Shown in pieces: positions 43,293 through 57,251 of a DNA stretch of 64,000 bases. Where the stretch lies: contig VJWM01000025.1 in NCBI GenBank assembly GCA_010909165.1, forward strand, positions 1,674,001-1,738,000, read 5' to 3'. The position numbers were made by a program, and so were the translations under genes. Below the pieces are notes generated by a model. The model saw nothing but the letters and a program-made list of their open reading frames with translations. It searched no databases and was not told the DNA's origin. This DNA comes from Anthoceros angustus. Lineage: Eukaryota > Streptophyta > Anthocerotopsida > Anthocerotales > Anthocerotaceae. The number at the start of each line of letters is the position of its first letter. Position 1 is the first letter of the stretch.

Positions 43293-46200
43293 GTTCAGTT
43301 CGATTTGAATCAGTTCGGCCTTTGAACCGGCGCAAACGACCCGAGGATCGACGAACTGTGAGGTCAAAATACATAGTTTTACGGCGTACACTTTACATTT
43401 TGAACACCAGCTCGCTTCATCTCGTATAGATTTCTCTCGTACAAATTTCTCCTTCCTACGTTGGTGGTGGCCGGCTCACGAAAGGTGGGCTTCTGCGGGC
43501 TCCGCGATTTCCTAGGAACCAGGGATCAAAGCTATCTCCGCGAGGCAGCGCGTCTCCAACCAGGGCTCAAAGCTATCTTCGCGAGGCAGCGCGTCTCCAA
43601 CCTCAAAGCATGCGAATCCGAACACGCCCAGATCATGTGTTGCTTCTTTCTTTTACCCACCAACCTGAATCTTGGCATAGGGAGATATATTCGCTGCCAT
43701 CATCTTGTGCAGCTGATTCATAGACGTGAAGAGATGTCTGCCTCAACCTAGAACCTCATCATTGTCATCATCATTCCACATCTTTCTCCGTTTAAATCTT
43801 AGCCTAACATAGCCAAATGGCCTTTGGAAGTTAAACAGAAGCTTATGAATGCATATATGCAAGATGTCCGCAGGAGTATGCGGGTCTAAGCACAGTATGG
43901 TGACCACAACTTCTGGAAACGCAGAAACCGTCCCCAGTTGGCATGTTCGAGTTCTGTGGAATATGTTTTATGCAAAAATATCGTCAAATTGATCTCAATT
44001 TTAGTGTACAATACGTTTTGGGAGGAGAATTTTGTTGAATTTTTCTCCATAAAACATGCATAACATATATCATTGCCATTATTACAGATTAGCGGTGGGA
44101 CAAATGACAATTTTCGTTGACTAAGTACCCTTGTCCACTGAATCGTGTGCGTGCGACCGACCACATGTGTTGATTAGGTCTTTGGTTTTGCAAAGCGAGT
44201 GTTTTGGGGGCGGACTCTTCATGTGAACAGACGTTTGTGACGTGGGCGCGTCGTGGAGGCCAGCGCTTACTGTGTGTGCACAGAATCGATTGCACGCGTG
44301 GCGTGGAAGCTGGAAGTGTGGCAGGCTTAGATTCGTTTGTGGGTGGCCGCGGGGCGTAGGAGCTGGATTTCGATCGATTGGAGGCTGCTTGCTTTTGGAG
44401 GTCGTTTCTAACACGGTTTTTGTTTGCTACCTAGGAGGGTGCTAGTGTGGCGCTCGGTGAGGCGTTTTGGGTGCTCAAGTGCTAGTTTGGGTTGGTGGCT
44501 GTTTGTGTGTGGGCGGTGTGTGGGCGGAATCCATGGGTGAACCACTTGGCGGGGTGGAGGGAGGCAGTGGCTGCGGGGAGGCGGCGTGCGGCTATGGCGG
44601 CATCTGCGGTGAGGATGGTGGCGGGGAGGCATCACGCCCAAGGGAGAGTAGGAGCGTAAGGAGGCAACATGCCAGGAGTGACCGCAGCCTTGCAAGTCGA
44701 CATCTCTTGACGAGCCGCCGTGGAATTGGCACTCGGGGATGCGGTTCTATCCATTGGTGTGAATGTGCGGGATGAGAACACAGCAATTGGGCTTAAGGAG
44801 GCGTGTGGGTGGGTCGGATGTTTTGGCTAGGTACTTTGGAGGCCTTCACGGAGCAAATGATGGCTACCTTCTAGGGACTACTAATTTCATCGTGGAAGAA
44901 TGGAGGAACATCGATGACTTGGTGTCACAGTTATGCAGGCGGCCTAGCTTGTCTTGTTGCCTGAGAGGGTTCCTCGAAACCTTGTTGGTGTGTTGGTGGA
45001 GAAAGCGCTCGGTAAAAGGGTGAAATGGCAAGCTTATTGGGACAAGCTTGGATGAAGAAGAAACAACGGAAGTGTAAAGATGGTAGTGGCGATCTTTGGG
45101 GACGAGGAAGGTGGAGGTGAGGAAGATGAGGGCTCGGATGCGGTGATGATGCTCCACCGGTATGAAGCTTGGTGCGGGGTGGCGTTCCATGTCGGAGGAA
45201 ACTCCCTTGAGAGCCCACGGAGGCCACGGCAGTCGTCCCAACAAAGTTTGGAGCTGCTCTCGCCAACAAAGGCAGTGTGATTGACAAGGAGCCATTGTCC
45301 TCGTCGAAAGTTGTGGCGAGCTTCGGAGAAGGACCACGTCGTCCATTGAAAGGTAAGACATATGGCCGTGAGAAAAGTGGCCTCGACCATGGGCTCCAAT
45401 GGAGGTGATTTGCTCGTGCTTGTGAAGAAGGACTTGGGCGTCTTGGCGGATGAGGAGTCAAAGCTTGCTAAGGCAGGGGAGGATGCCTTGAAGGATCTGG
45501 ACTTGACGAAGGTCCAGCTAGCAGACCTTGTGCTCAATGGCGGTGGGTTGGACTCAGAAACACAACGATGCACCATGGAACTGGTCCGCCAAAGTGTGAA
45601 GGCCAAGACAGACCACTGTAATGTTGTGAATAAGAAGTTGGCCGAAAACCTGGCTTGTAGGAGCAAGTTGCAAGAACATGTTGCTGGGTTTTTGGATTTT
45701 GAGCAGGCGATCCAGTGGATTCACCAGCTAAGAGTGAAGAAGTCTACGCCGGCCTGGACAGTGGCTCCATGCCACTCCCACGAACCACACTGCCGTGATA
45801 ACGACATCGTATACGCACGTGCGTTTTCATAGTCCGACATCACGGGTCATTCGCAATTCTCAATGGTCTTTGTCTCGAGGGAGTTTTGATTTTGTGTCCC
45901 TTGATCTCATGTGTGCACATGTTTGTTATTCTATTTGGAATATGCGGAGGATGTTTCTGAAGGTCAGGGGTTGCTGCAATGAGTGTGCAATGATTGCTGC
46001 CTACAAACAGGTCGGCGTGTTTGTTGTTCTCCAGTAAGTCCTATTTCTAAGGGTGGTAGTGAAGGCTGGTAGGGAACCGGAGCACTTGCTTTTACTCTCT
46101 ATGATCTGAGTTGATGCTGCATGCAGATGCTGGCTTTTTGGCGTGGAAGTCCATGTGTTTGATTGTGGTGTGTGAAGATGCATGCGCTCTGTGCGGAGAT

Positions 46201-47076
46201 GGTGCACTAGTTTGCATGCAAAAGCAACATGATCAACAATTTAGTTTGTAGCTCCATCGGATCTGAAGGTATGAACCTCTCCATCTTCAGCACTAATGTG
46301 GTCAAACAAATTGAGAACTAGCTAACTTGCCGAGATTTTGGGCACAAAATCCCACAAGCAAAAAAGAGTCGAGATTTGGCCTCGGCTACAATGGAATATG
46401 TGGAAAGAAAATGAAGATTGTAGTCGGGTCTCAAATGGGTGACTTGGGGTAATTTCTATCCAGTTCAGTTCGATGGCCTGTGTGTGGGAGCCACCGGTTG
46501 TTAGTTACTCCAGATTAAACTCCAGTTCTCTCTATAATGTGCGGGGCCACTGGTTGTTTAGTGCCTATCGGGTTACTCCATATTAAACTCTAGTCCTCTC
46601 CATTGTGTGGAGAGCCAGCGGTTGTTAGTTACTCCAGATTAAACTCCAGTCCTCTCTACAATGTGCGGGGCCACCCGTAGTGTGCGGGGCCACCAATTGT
46701 TAGTACCCTACGGGGTTACTCTAAATTAAACTCTAGTCCTCTCCGCTATGTGCGGAGCTAGCGGTTGTTTGTTGTAGATTAATCTAGAGTGTAACTCTAC
46801 ATTAAACTCCAGTCCTCTCTGCAGTGTGATGGGCCACCGATAGCTAATGCTCTACGATTACTCTAGATTCAAACTCCCAATGCGAGACCTACGATAAATT
46901 AATGAAAAAATTATGTTGGAAGCGGTTCCATTAATGTAGATAATGATCAAAATTAGATCGATATTATGTTATTTTTTAAGTCTATATATGCATGAGGTCC
47001 ACACAATACTTTTATGCTCATACATGTCGATGTAGTTTTTGTACTAGAATTACTTTATTGGTATTGAGTTGATGCG
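43293..47076. other. Long intergenic region, no gene recognised
   Basis: 43500-43600 has a roughly 45-bp direct repeat (CAAAGCTATCT.CGCGAGGCAGCGCG). 44240-45060 is G-rich on the plus strand with broken frames. 45362-45832 is an open plus frame of 156 residues, helical and Lys/Glu/Leu-rich (KKDLGVLADEESKLAKAGED), with no match I know; it could be a transposon relic. 46480-46890 is a repeat array listed separately. Confidence 0.4.
46480..46890. repeat. Tandem array of the TTAGT...GTTACTC repeat family
   Basis: About six degenerate units, each with GGTTGTTAGT, GGGTTACTC, AGATTAAACTC(C/T)AGT and CCTCTC followed by a GTGCGGGGCCA block. Related arrays lie at 49125-49570 and 9060-9390. Confidence 0.75.
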
Positions 47077-47139
47077 ATGCAACCCGGTGATAGTAGGTGC
47101 AGGTTGGACATGTCTTCCATTCAAGGGGAGCGAGGGTCC

Positions 47140-47475
47140 CAGATGGATGCAGAGGACGAAGTTGTGTGCAGCGAGGTGCCTGAATATGTGGAGGCCAAGA
47201 TCCAGGTTCAGGCTGCAAAGGACGAAGTTGTATGCAGCCAGGTGCTTGATGAAGATGTGGAGGCCAAGATCCCGGTTCAGGCTGAAGGGGACGAAGTTGT
47301 ATCCAGCCAGGTGCCTGAAGATGTGGAGGCCAAGATCCAGGTTGTAGAGGACGAAGTTGTTTGCAGCGAGCTGCCTGTGCCTAAAGACGTGGAGGCCAAG
47401 ATCCAGGTTGTAGAGGAGTTGTTTTGCATGATGCTTGTACTGAGCGTGGAGGCGGGTTCCAGCTACAGAGGATGA
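47140..47475 (+). repeat. Amplified copies of the F-box start upstream of the F-box gene
   Basis: Four full units of 59-70 bp and a partial fifth, each encoding a variant of EDEVVCSEVP...DVEAKIQVV. The unit corresponds to the linker and first helix of the real F-box that follows (EDEVVWGELPANVLTKIQARL). A continuous frame from a Met at 47077 covers them but ends at 47475, one base out of step with the F-box gene. Confidence 0.75.
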
Positions 47476-48688
47476 AGTTGTTTGGGGGGAGCTGCCTGCA
47501 AACGTGCTGACCAAGATCCAAGCTCGGCTGTCGGTGGTGAGCCTGCTGCGGTCAAGTCTGTTGTGTAGAGAGTGGAATGTGGTGGCAGCATCCCTGTCGC
47601 CCTCATTGTTGCACGAGCGGTTGGAATCTCGAGCAGGAGCACGGGACTGTCTGCTCTTCGTAGTAGGATCCCGTGAGTGGCCGAGCATGGGCTCCTGCGT
47701 CTACGACCCCGAAGCCGACCGTTGGTATGAGCTGAAACTCCCACCGTGGGTGCGAGACAACGGGGAGTGGCCCCCCAACTATGGGTCGCAATCGGGCGGC
47801 GGCATGCTGCTGTCCACCATGATCGAAACGAGAAGAGGGAACATAATGTTCCCGTTCTTGGTCAACCCGGTGGCGAGCTCTTTCACTTGCCTGCCGCCGC
47901 TCCCATCCCCTGACTTGGACATCCATCATGTGTTGGGCGTGTATGCGGACACCGAGGCACGCCGCTTCAAGGTGGTGGCGGTGCGTGTTGCCAGGTTTTT
48001 CTTCGGGTTAGGCGAACCCGTGTCCACCTTTGTCTTTGATTCCGCGCTAGGCAGGTGGAGTGAGATAGCCCAGGAAGTGCCCACCATCGACGACATATAC
48101 TTTAACGACACGCAGAGTGACCACGGGGTGTTTGTTGGTACCGTGCTCTACTGCGTTGCCGGAGTATGCATCTATGGAGACTGCGATCTGCTGGCCTACG
48201 ACCTGGAACGGGCCAGTTGGAGCCGGTTGGGCTTGTCCACGCCTTCGAGTCACTTCGAAATCTTTTATTGCAACCTCATCAACGTGCGAGACCGGCTGTT
48301 ATGCGTGGCTTTAGGCCAAGAGCGCGAGCAGAGATGCAAACTATGTCTGCAGATTTGGGAGTTGGATGTCCAGCGCATGACCTGGATTTTGGTGGATGCC
48401 ATGCCCGCTCACATTTTCACTGACTGGTACAAATGCTTAAATTCCAGTTACCGCATCATGGTTCAGGCCGGGCAGGACTTCCAGGTGTACATCACACACC
48501 CGAAGCAGGACAAGATTGTGGCTCTAGATTTGCGGAAAACGCCTGGGGCTTGGAGGTGGCTTCCCTCCGGACCCTACAAGACATTTGAGATTATGAGCCT
48601 TCATTGCCTGGATCCTTGGCTGGACTTCAAAAGTTGGCCCAGATCTGTGGCTGGACTACTTCAGCACTTGGTGGAATTGGTTGAATGA
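47466..48688 (+). CDS. F-box/kelch-repeat protein
   Basis: The frame begins with ELPANVLTKIQARLSVVSL and LLCREWN, an F-box that would bind SKP1 in an SCF ubiquitin ligase. Kelch-type blades follow: GSCVYDPEADRWYELKLPPW, TFVFDSALGRWSEIA, LLAYDLERASWSRLG, IWELDVQRMTWILVD and KIVALDLRKTPGAWRWL. The C-terminal part ends LLQHLVELVE. The length from the F-box, about 405 residues, fits the family. No ATG precedes the F-box in frame; a stop lies just upstream (about 47440), so the start is either in an upstream exon, in the repeat frame with a one-base correction, or at a later Met (47688) that would drop the F-box. Target unknown. Confidence 0.8.
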
Positions 48689-49124
48689 GGTTTAAGACAT
48701 GTATGGTTTCCACTACCCGTAGCAAATCACTTGTAGACTCGGGGGTGTGTGGTGGATCCCGAGGGCCGCTTGGACTGATCATTTTTGGTGTTCTTTCCAT
48801 TTTCATAGATGCTCAGTGATTGTTGTAGCTAGGGATTCTGCAAGCCAATAATTTTCATGTTCGGCCTTCATTTAGCCATGCAGACTCTCTAGACATCAGC
48901 GCTATAGCTTGGACTTGTACATGTACTTTCATTGTCATGGATTTCACTATAACATTGCTGCAAGTTCACACCATTCTTGTGATTGCATCTTTTCATGAAG
49001 CACCATGCCTTCCGGGGTTGACAATGCGGTTGCTCTAGTAATTCCACGGTTTGGTTACGTTGAAGTTGCTTAGACTTAACGGGGCCCACACTTACTATGC
49101 GCTCCAAATTAAAATTCTACTGTT
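48689..49124. other. 3' flank of the F-box gene
   Basis: No supported gene; the first repeat-family words appear from about 49075. Confidence 0.5.
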
Positions 49125-49570
49125 TAGTGCCCTATCGGGTTACTCTATATTCAAACTCCCGCAGGTTACTCTATATTCAAACTCCCACTGCGGGATTTAC
49201 GAGGTTACTCGAATTAAAACCCCGCGGGGTTACTCCATATTCAAACTCCCACTGCGGGATCTACCACGTTACTCCAGATTAAAACCCCACATGGTTACTT
49301 CATATCCAAACTCCCACTGCGGGATCTACGAGGTTACTCCATATTAAAACTCTACGGGGTTACTTCACATTCAAACTCCTACTTTGGGATTTACGAAGTT
49401 ACTTCACATTAAAATTTCAATTTGTTTAATCTCCTACGGGGTTCCACGAGATTAAAGCTCTAGTTGTTAGTGCCTGTTGTCTAGTGCCCTACGGAGTTAC
49501 TCGAGATTAAAAACCCAGTTGTTAATGTGCTATGAAGTTACTCCAGATTCAAACTTTTAATGCGGGACTT
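49125..49570. repeat. Tandem array of the TTAGT...GTTACTC repeat family
   Basis: About nine short units alternating GGGTTACTC.ATATTCAAACTCCCACTGCGGGAT and AGGTTACTC.GATTAAAAC-type words, each roughly 28-65 bp. Shares vocabulary with 46480-46890. Confidence 0.75.
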
Positions 49571-50734
49571 TGCTGACCTGGAAATCTCTATATTTATAAA
49601 GTGTTTGAATTTTCTTTAAAAAATTAGTTTATAAAATTATGCACTTCAAAAAATTATGTATAATTATGTATATGATATATACTTACAACACATAATTTGC
49701 AATGCGTTAATTTAGAGAATTTCAGCATGGGCCCATATGATATTTATATTAGTAGGAAAAAGGAAGAAAAAATTATTTTTTTTTGAATGAAAATATATAC
49801 TACAGGAGTTTAGTTTGATAGTTAGTTAGTGGCTTTTGCCATTTTTTATCGCTTAAGGGTACTCTTATTTTTCTTATGGTATGAATCATTTATCGTGACA
49901 ACAAAGGTCTGTCTAGGGCTGAAAAGATATAAGAATTCATCTAAATAATATTTCCATTAAAAATCTTTGTTTGGCGATTGCCCACTAGATTTAATGTTCA
50001 GTACATAAAAAAGTAAATATTTAGTACAAGATAAACCTATTATCATGAGATAAAGGAATACACTTATCTAAACCTAAAACTAATAAGGATAAATTTATTA
50101 TCATGAGATAAAAGAATAAACTTGTATAGAACCTAAATCCTAATAGTCTAGCACATTATCCATGAATAGAAGTGAATCCATGGCATTCAGAAATAGAGCT
50201 AGACGCTCTTCATCCTATATTCCACCGTGTTAGATTCCATCAAAAATCTTTATGACTATATCTGCCTGTTGTTATCATCATTATCATTGTCATCATCATC
50301 ATTATCGTTGTCATAATTGTTATTATAGTGATCGTTTTTGTCAATACAGTTATCATCGTCGTCATAATCATAATTATCCTTGCCCATTGTCATTATGATT
50401 ATCGTTATCTAGTGCTTCTTCTAGTAAACCATCACCAAGTGAACCTACTCCCAAGTACCAAGTCCATGATTTGAAAATTCTTTCCAAGTGGACTAAAATA
50501 TATTCGTCTTCTTCTCTACTAGTATTAAATAGGAATTGAGAAATGCTAATGCAACACCCACTCCATTATGATTATCGTTATCTAGTGCTTCTTCTAGTAA
50601 ACCATCACCAAGTGAACCTACTCCCAACGCTAATGCAATACCCACTCCAGCTCTTAGCCCTCCATATATATTTGTCATATGTCGCTGTTGAATATATTGC
50701 TGGTGTTGTGAGTACGTCTCACACCTTGCAGCAA
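49571..50734. other. AT-rich region with ATC/ATT simple repeats and a 70-bp direct repeat
   Basis: 50265-50400 is a degenerate ATC/ATT trinucleotide tract; on the minus strand it would read Asp/Asn-rich. A block of about 65 bp at 50390-50454 recurs at 50565-50628. A minus-strand frame (50493-50909) reads GGLRAGVGIALALGVGSLGD then Asn/Asp, so a small repetitive protein on that strand is possible but unproven. Confidence 0.45.
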
Positions 50735-51280
50735 GCAGAAGTTGGGTATCCCTCACAAAGCCCTCTCTAGCCCTCGCAAAGCCCTCTTGGAGGCCTTTGG
50801 GAGGGCACTTAAGTTGGGTATCCCTTGCGAAGCCCTCTTGGAGGCCTCCAGGAAGGCACTTAAGTTGGATATCCCTGGCGAAGCCCTCCTGGAGGTCTCC
50901 AAGAAGCAACTAAAGTTGGATATGCCTCGCAAAGCCCCCTTGGAGACCTCCAGGAAGGCACTAAAGTTGGGTATCCCTCGCGAAGCCCTCTTGGAGGCCT
51001 TTAGGAAGGCACTCAAGTTGGATATCCCTCGCGAAGCCCTCTTGGAGGTCTTCAAGAAGGCACTAAAGTTGGATATGCCTCGCAAATCCCTCCTGGAGAC
51101 CTCCAGGAAGGCACTAAAGTTGGGTATCCCTCGCGAAGCCCTCCTGGAGGCCTTTAGGAAGGCACTAAAGTTGGGTATCCCTCGCGAAGCCCTCCTGGAG
51201 GCCTTTAGGAAGGCACTAAAGTTGGGTATCCCTCGCGAAGCTCTCCTGGAGACCTTCGGGAGGGCATACCCGTGAAGCAT
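50735..51280. repeat. 51-bp minisatellite with three-unit higher-order structure, open on both strands
   Basis: About ten units of 51 bp (17 codons). Plus-strand frame 50742-51275 reads LGIPREALLEAFRKALK, LDIPREALLEVFKKALK and LDMPRKSLLETSRKALK in that order twice, then the first type three times. The minus strand is also open (50753-51280, units of GIPNFSAFLKASRRASR). The plus reading is a regular amphipathic helix; neither strand is a proven gene. Confidence 0.75.
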
Positions 51281-52172
51281 GTTACAGCATTGTGGTAAGA
51301 TGCCAATAGTTGTTCATTTGTGGTTGGTGCTTTGGTCTTCACCTTTTGCAACTTTCCATGTGCTCTTAGAAGCTCCTTCCCCAACCGCGGCTTTGGCACT
51401 ATTGTTGTCATAAGGAGGACTCCATATACATTATTATCCCTTTAGCATACATTGGCAGAGAAGAGGCAATTTTATAGATTGTCCAAAGAGGCCAAGCCAT
51501 TTTTTGGTGGACAGCAAACTCATTTGCACTAGGTACACTCGGCTTATACTTAGTCAATCTACAAGCATTGGGAACAAAGGAGATGGCCAAATTGACGACT
51601 CCAAGTGATTCAAGAGTGATATCCAAGTAGTTTGGTAAAAGAGTATATCCATATAATTTGTTCAAAGAAGCACTTTGGAAAGTGCCTCTTTGAACAAATT
51701 GCATAGTTTATTATGAGCATCTTTTATATTGATTATAATAATTTAAGAACAATATTTTTTCAGTGAATGCATGCTTCATATTATTCAAAGTTTGTCCATA
51801 TTACGAAAAATTCTTTTTTCTTTTAGATTAGTATAACTTGTTATATGACCACTTTGTCAAAACATGGAATTGAGATCTATTAGGAATTTTGCATCTTTAG
51901 CCTATTAAAGGCTCTAATGCGACACAAATCTTGATTTAAAGATTTTAATAAACAGCAATGTGCGACTAAAATGATGCTAACACAAGGTTCAAATGTAAAG
52001 CGCAATGAAAGCATACACGAATGCATTTTTTACTCTAGAATCTGTGCCAATATGTTTTATCATGTCACATGTATGAATAGATAGTAGACCATATTCTCTA
52101 TGCTTTGGACATAATATGTTTTGTATAGAATGTACAAATTGTAATATGACAGTATCCAATCTCCCACCAAAA
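51281..52172. other. Intergenic
   Basis: Minus-strand open pieces at 51205-51411 and 51408-51704 overlap and differ in frame; no motif recognised. From 51700 on the sequence is AT-rich. Confidence 0.4.
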
Positions 52173-52610
52173 ATGATGTTCATATCATTGTTAACAATAT
52201 TTTTTTGTTTTCTCAAAGTAGGGGATTCATCGCAAAATTTTACTTCCATCTTCCATGAATGTGGACCTCTACTACCTCCTAGAGATCCATTGGCATACTT
52301 TATCATTGATACTATAGACAAATTTGTTGGAGACGGTGCACAGAGATTTGGAGAACCTAATGGACATCCATATTTTCAAATATATGTTGATGATGATGGG
52401 CACAAGTTGTGGGGCGCTTTAACATGCTATAAGACACTTTACAACAAAGATCAATGCTTAGAATGTCTTCAAAAAATCAGTGACGATATTGTATTTTTTA
52501 TTTGTGGGGGTGTAACACGAAAAGCATCAAACCTTGTATCTGATTGCTTTGTGCGCTACACGTCAGACACACCTGATATTTGTATAAATGTACCACAAAG
52601 CCCCTTGTAA
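52173..52610 (+). CDS. Secreted cysteine-rich DUF26 (Gnk2-type) protein
   Basis: 145 residues from the first of two adjacent Mets (52173). Signal peptide MMFISLLTIFFCFLKVGDSS, then HECGPLLPPRDP, and the core TCYKTLYNKDQCLECLQ with VSDCFVRYTSD at the end. Single Gnk2 domain, as in secreted antifungal plant proteins. The cysteine core is C-9x-C-2x-C, one residue longer than usual. The other DUF26 gene at 26 kb is on the opposite strand and quite different, so this is not a local duplicate. The upstream frame to 52116 lacks signal-peptide character and was not used. Confidence 0.75.
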   Translation: MMFISLLTIFFCFLKVGDSSQNFTSIFHECGPLLPPRDPLAYFIIDTIDKFVGDGAQRFGEPNGHPYFQIYVDDDGHKLWGALTCYKTLYNKDQCLECLQKISDDIVFFICGGVTRKASNLVSDCFVRYTSDTPDICINVPQSPL

Positions 52611-53190
52611 GTAACATGAATAGTTATATTTTATATGTTCGGAATAAGTAACAAACAATATTTACCTCATATAATTATTGATGAACATAGTCGTTGGAGA
52701 ATTGATCCTATAATGTTTGCAGGTAATATATCAAAATACAATAAAAAATAGTTTGCATGTGTAAATATAAATTTATGCGTATGTACATATTCTTTCCATT
52801 CTCCAGTAAATAGAATTTTAGGAAGTTCAATTTCTCATCATGGACATAGTTTCTTGTAAGAAGTCCAGACTTGAAGACTTAAGCTTAAGTCAATATTGTT
52901 GATATGCATGCTTCTTAAGTTTAGCTTTACACTAGCAGGTACATATCTCATACAATCTCATTGTCATCATATGTATAGGTCAAAATCCAACCCCTTGAGG
53001 AGCATGATCCGTTTTTAGTGGACTTTAATATATTTTTTCTTCATCTAAGTTATAGATGTGATTAATAAATAAAGCAAGGAAAACAAACTCTATCCATCTC
53101 TAGAATGTTCATCTTTATTGTTTTTAGTGATTATGAATGTTCATCTTTGAGCCAACATGAATCTTCATCTTTATGCGTGAGGAAAAAAAT
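52611..53190. other. AT-rich intergenic region
   Basis: No open frame or motif; lies between the convergent DUF26 and TTLL9 genes. Confidence 0.5.
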
Positions 53191-55746
<2,556 letters not shown>

Positions 55747-56587
55747 AGTGAGCCAGTAGAGCTCGCAAACTTGTTTTTCTAAATGTTGAAGAAAATTGTG
55801 ATATATTTCTATTGATGTGGGTGATTTATTGGTTAGTATACTTGAAAATGGTATTTCTCTGTAAATTTAGAATTAATAAAAATATGAATTATGTCCTCTT
55901 GTTTTTTATTTCTTCTAAATTTTAAATTCTTGAATTAGCTTGTCCAACATGCTCAAAGCCTTTTGACTTTGAACAATAACAAAAAAGATGAAATCTTTCT
56001 AGACATGAAAGATGAAGATTTTTCGAGTCAGGAAAGATAAAGATCTTCCAAGTCCTTTTTTTGTTCAATGTTTTGACACTCTATATTCATTAAATTAAGT
56101 CGAAGGTATGCTCCAAATGCAAATTCTTTTAAGTATGTTTACCACTTTACACTTATTAACCTATTGATGGAAGGTTTCATGAAATTCTTCATTGTTATGT
56201 GATACATTATATGTATTTATTCTGGCAAGAAACAATATACAAGGTCTAGAGTTTTGTTTGTGAAGTGGTCATGATGGCTACGCAGCCTTGTATTTTTCCT
56301 CTTGCAAACTAAGGAAAGCTCTACGATATGAGCTACATCCTAGCACTAACAAAATTACACAATTTTTTTCTTCTTTTAAGTTGGTGAACTTGATAACTTT
56401 CTCTTTAAGTTTTTTATATTAATCAAGAGAAGATTTTACAGATATCAAATTCATATTCATTAGGTTATTCTTAAAGATACTAAGGTACACTACATAAAGG
56501 ATTTTATTCAGGCAAAAAAATAGATGGGAAAGTCCATCTTGCAGAGAGAAACAGAGAGACTTTGAGGGTTGAGGTGAAAAGGAGCAA
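55747..56587. other. AT-rich intergenic region, TTLL9 promoter side
   Basis: No gene recognised. Contains the 5' flank of TTLL9. Confidence 0.5.
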
Positions 56588-57251
56588 CTAAGCTCTTAGG
56601 AGGAAGTCACCAACTACGCCTACAATGTCGTATGCGGGAAGAGCAAACGGCTTACAAACTACGGAGGATGAGGAGGATGCGTCACAGCTGTCGCCGCTTT
56701 GTGGATGATCACCGTGGAGAGGGCATGCTGAAGAGCAATTGAGACCTGCTGCTGAAGAACGCCATAAAGTAGGAAAGGCACAGGCCCACGCGGTGCCTAC
56801 GAGCATGATAAGCCTTGGCACATGACTTAAGAAATGTATCAAAGTCCTCAGCCAATGCCACATACGTTTCACGGGAAAGCGGAATGAATTGGTGGCCCGC
56901 TTGCATCTTGCTATATTTCTTAACTTTGAGAGCCCAACCTAGACAATTAGTGATCACCTGAGCAGAGATGGTGTGGAGTGCAAGGTCAGTGACCACCACG
57001 TCCGCCACCGAATTTGAAACTTGGTCGCCGTGAACGAGGTACATGTAAGCCCTGATTGACCGACCTGTACGAAGAGTGTACCCCCGCTCCCTCCAAGCCA
57101 TGTAGTCACTTTTGCAAGCTATGGCAAGCATGACATCATGGATGGTATCATGGGTGGCGATGGGATGACCCTTGTGGGGACAAGGGGCAAGGTGAATCCT
57201 GGAGTCGTCGAGGGCAGAGCCACACTCGCAGATAAAAAGGGAAGAAGCCAA
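56588..57251 (-). mobile_element. C-terminal fragment of a non-LTR retrotransposon-like protein
   Basis: Minus-strand frame of 180 residues from 57251. It starts with a CxC...CxxxxH...H layout (ICECGSALDD, HLAPCPHKGHPIATHD) and continues to VADVVVTDLALHTI, the order seen in the tail of some LINE reverse transcriptases where a zinc knuckle precedes a nuclease-like strand with acidic residue. Then QFIPLSRETYVALAEDFDTF and CAKAYHARRHRVG. No reverse transcriptase core remains. Assignment is by resemblance only. Confidence 0.4.

Noticed and set aside
45362-45832. Helical 156-residue open frame as a gene
   Set aside because: No family recognised and no exon or promoter signals; open frames also exist on the other strand here.
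50735-51280. CRISPR array
   Set aside because: Units are contiguous without unique spacers and the context is a plant nuclear genome.
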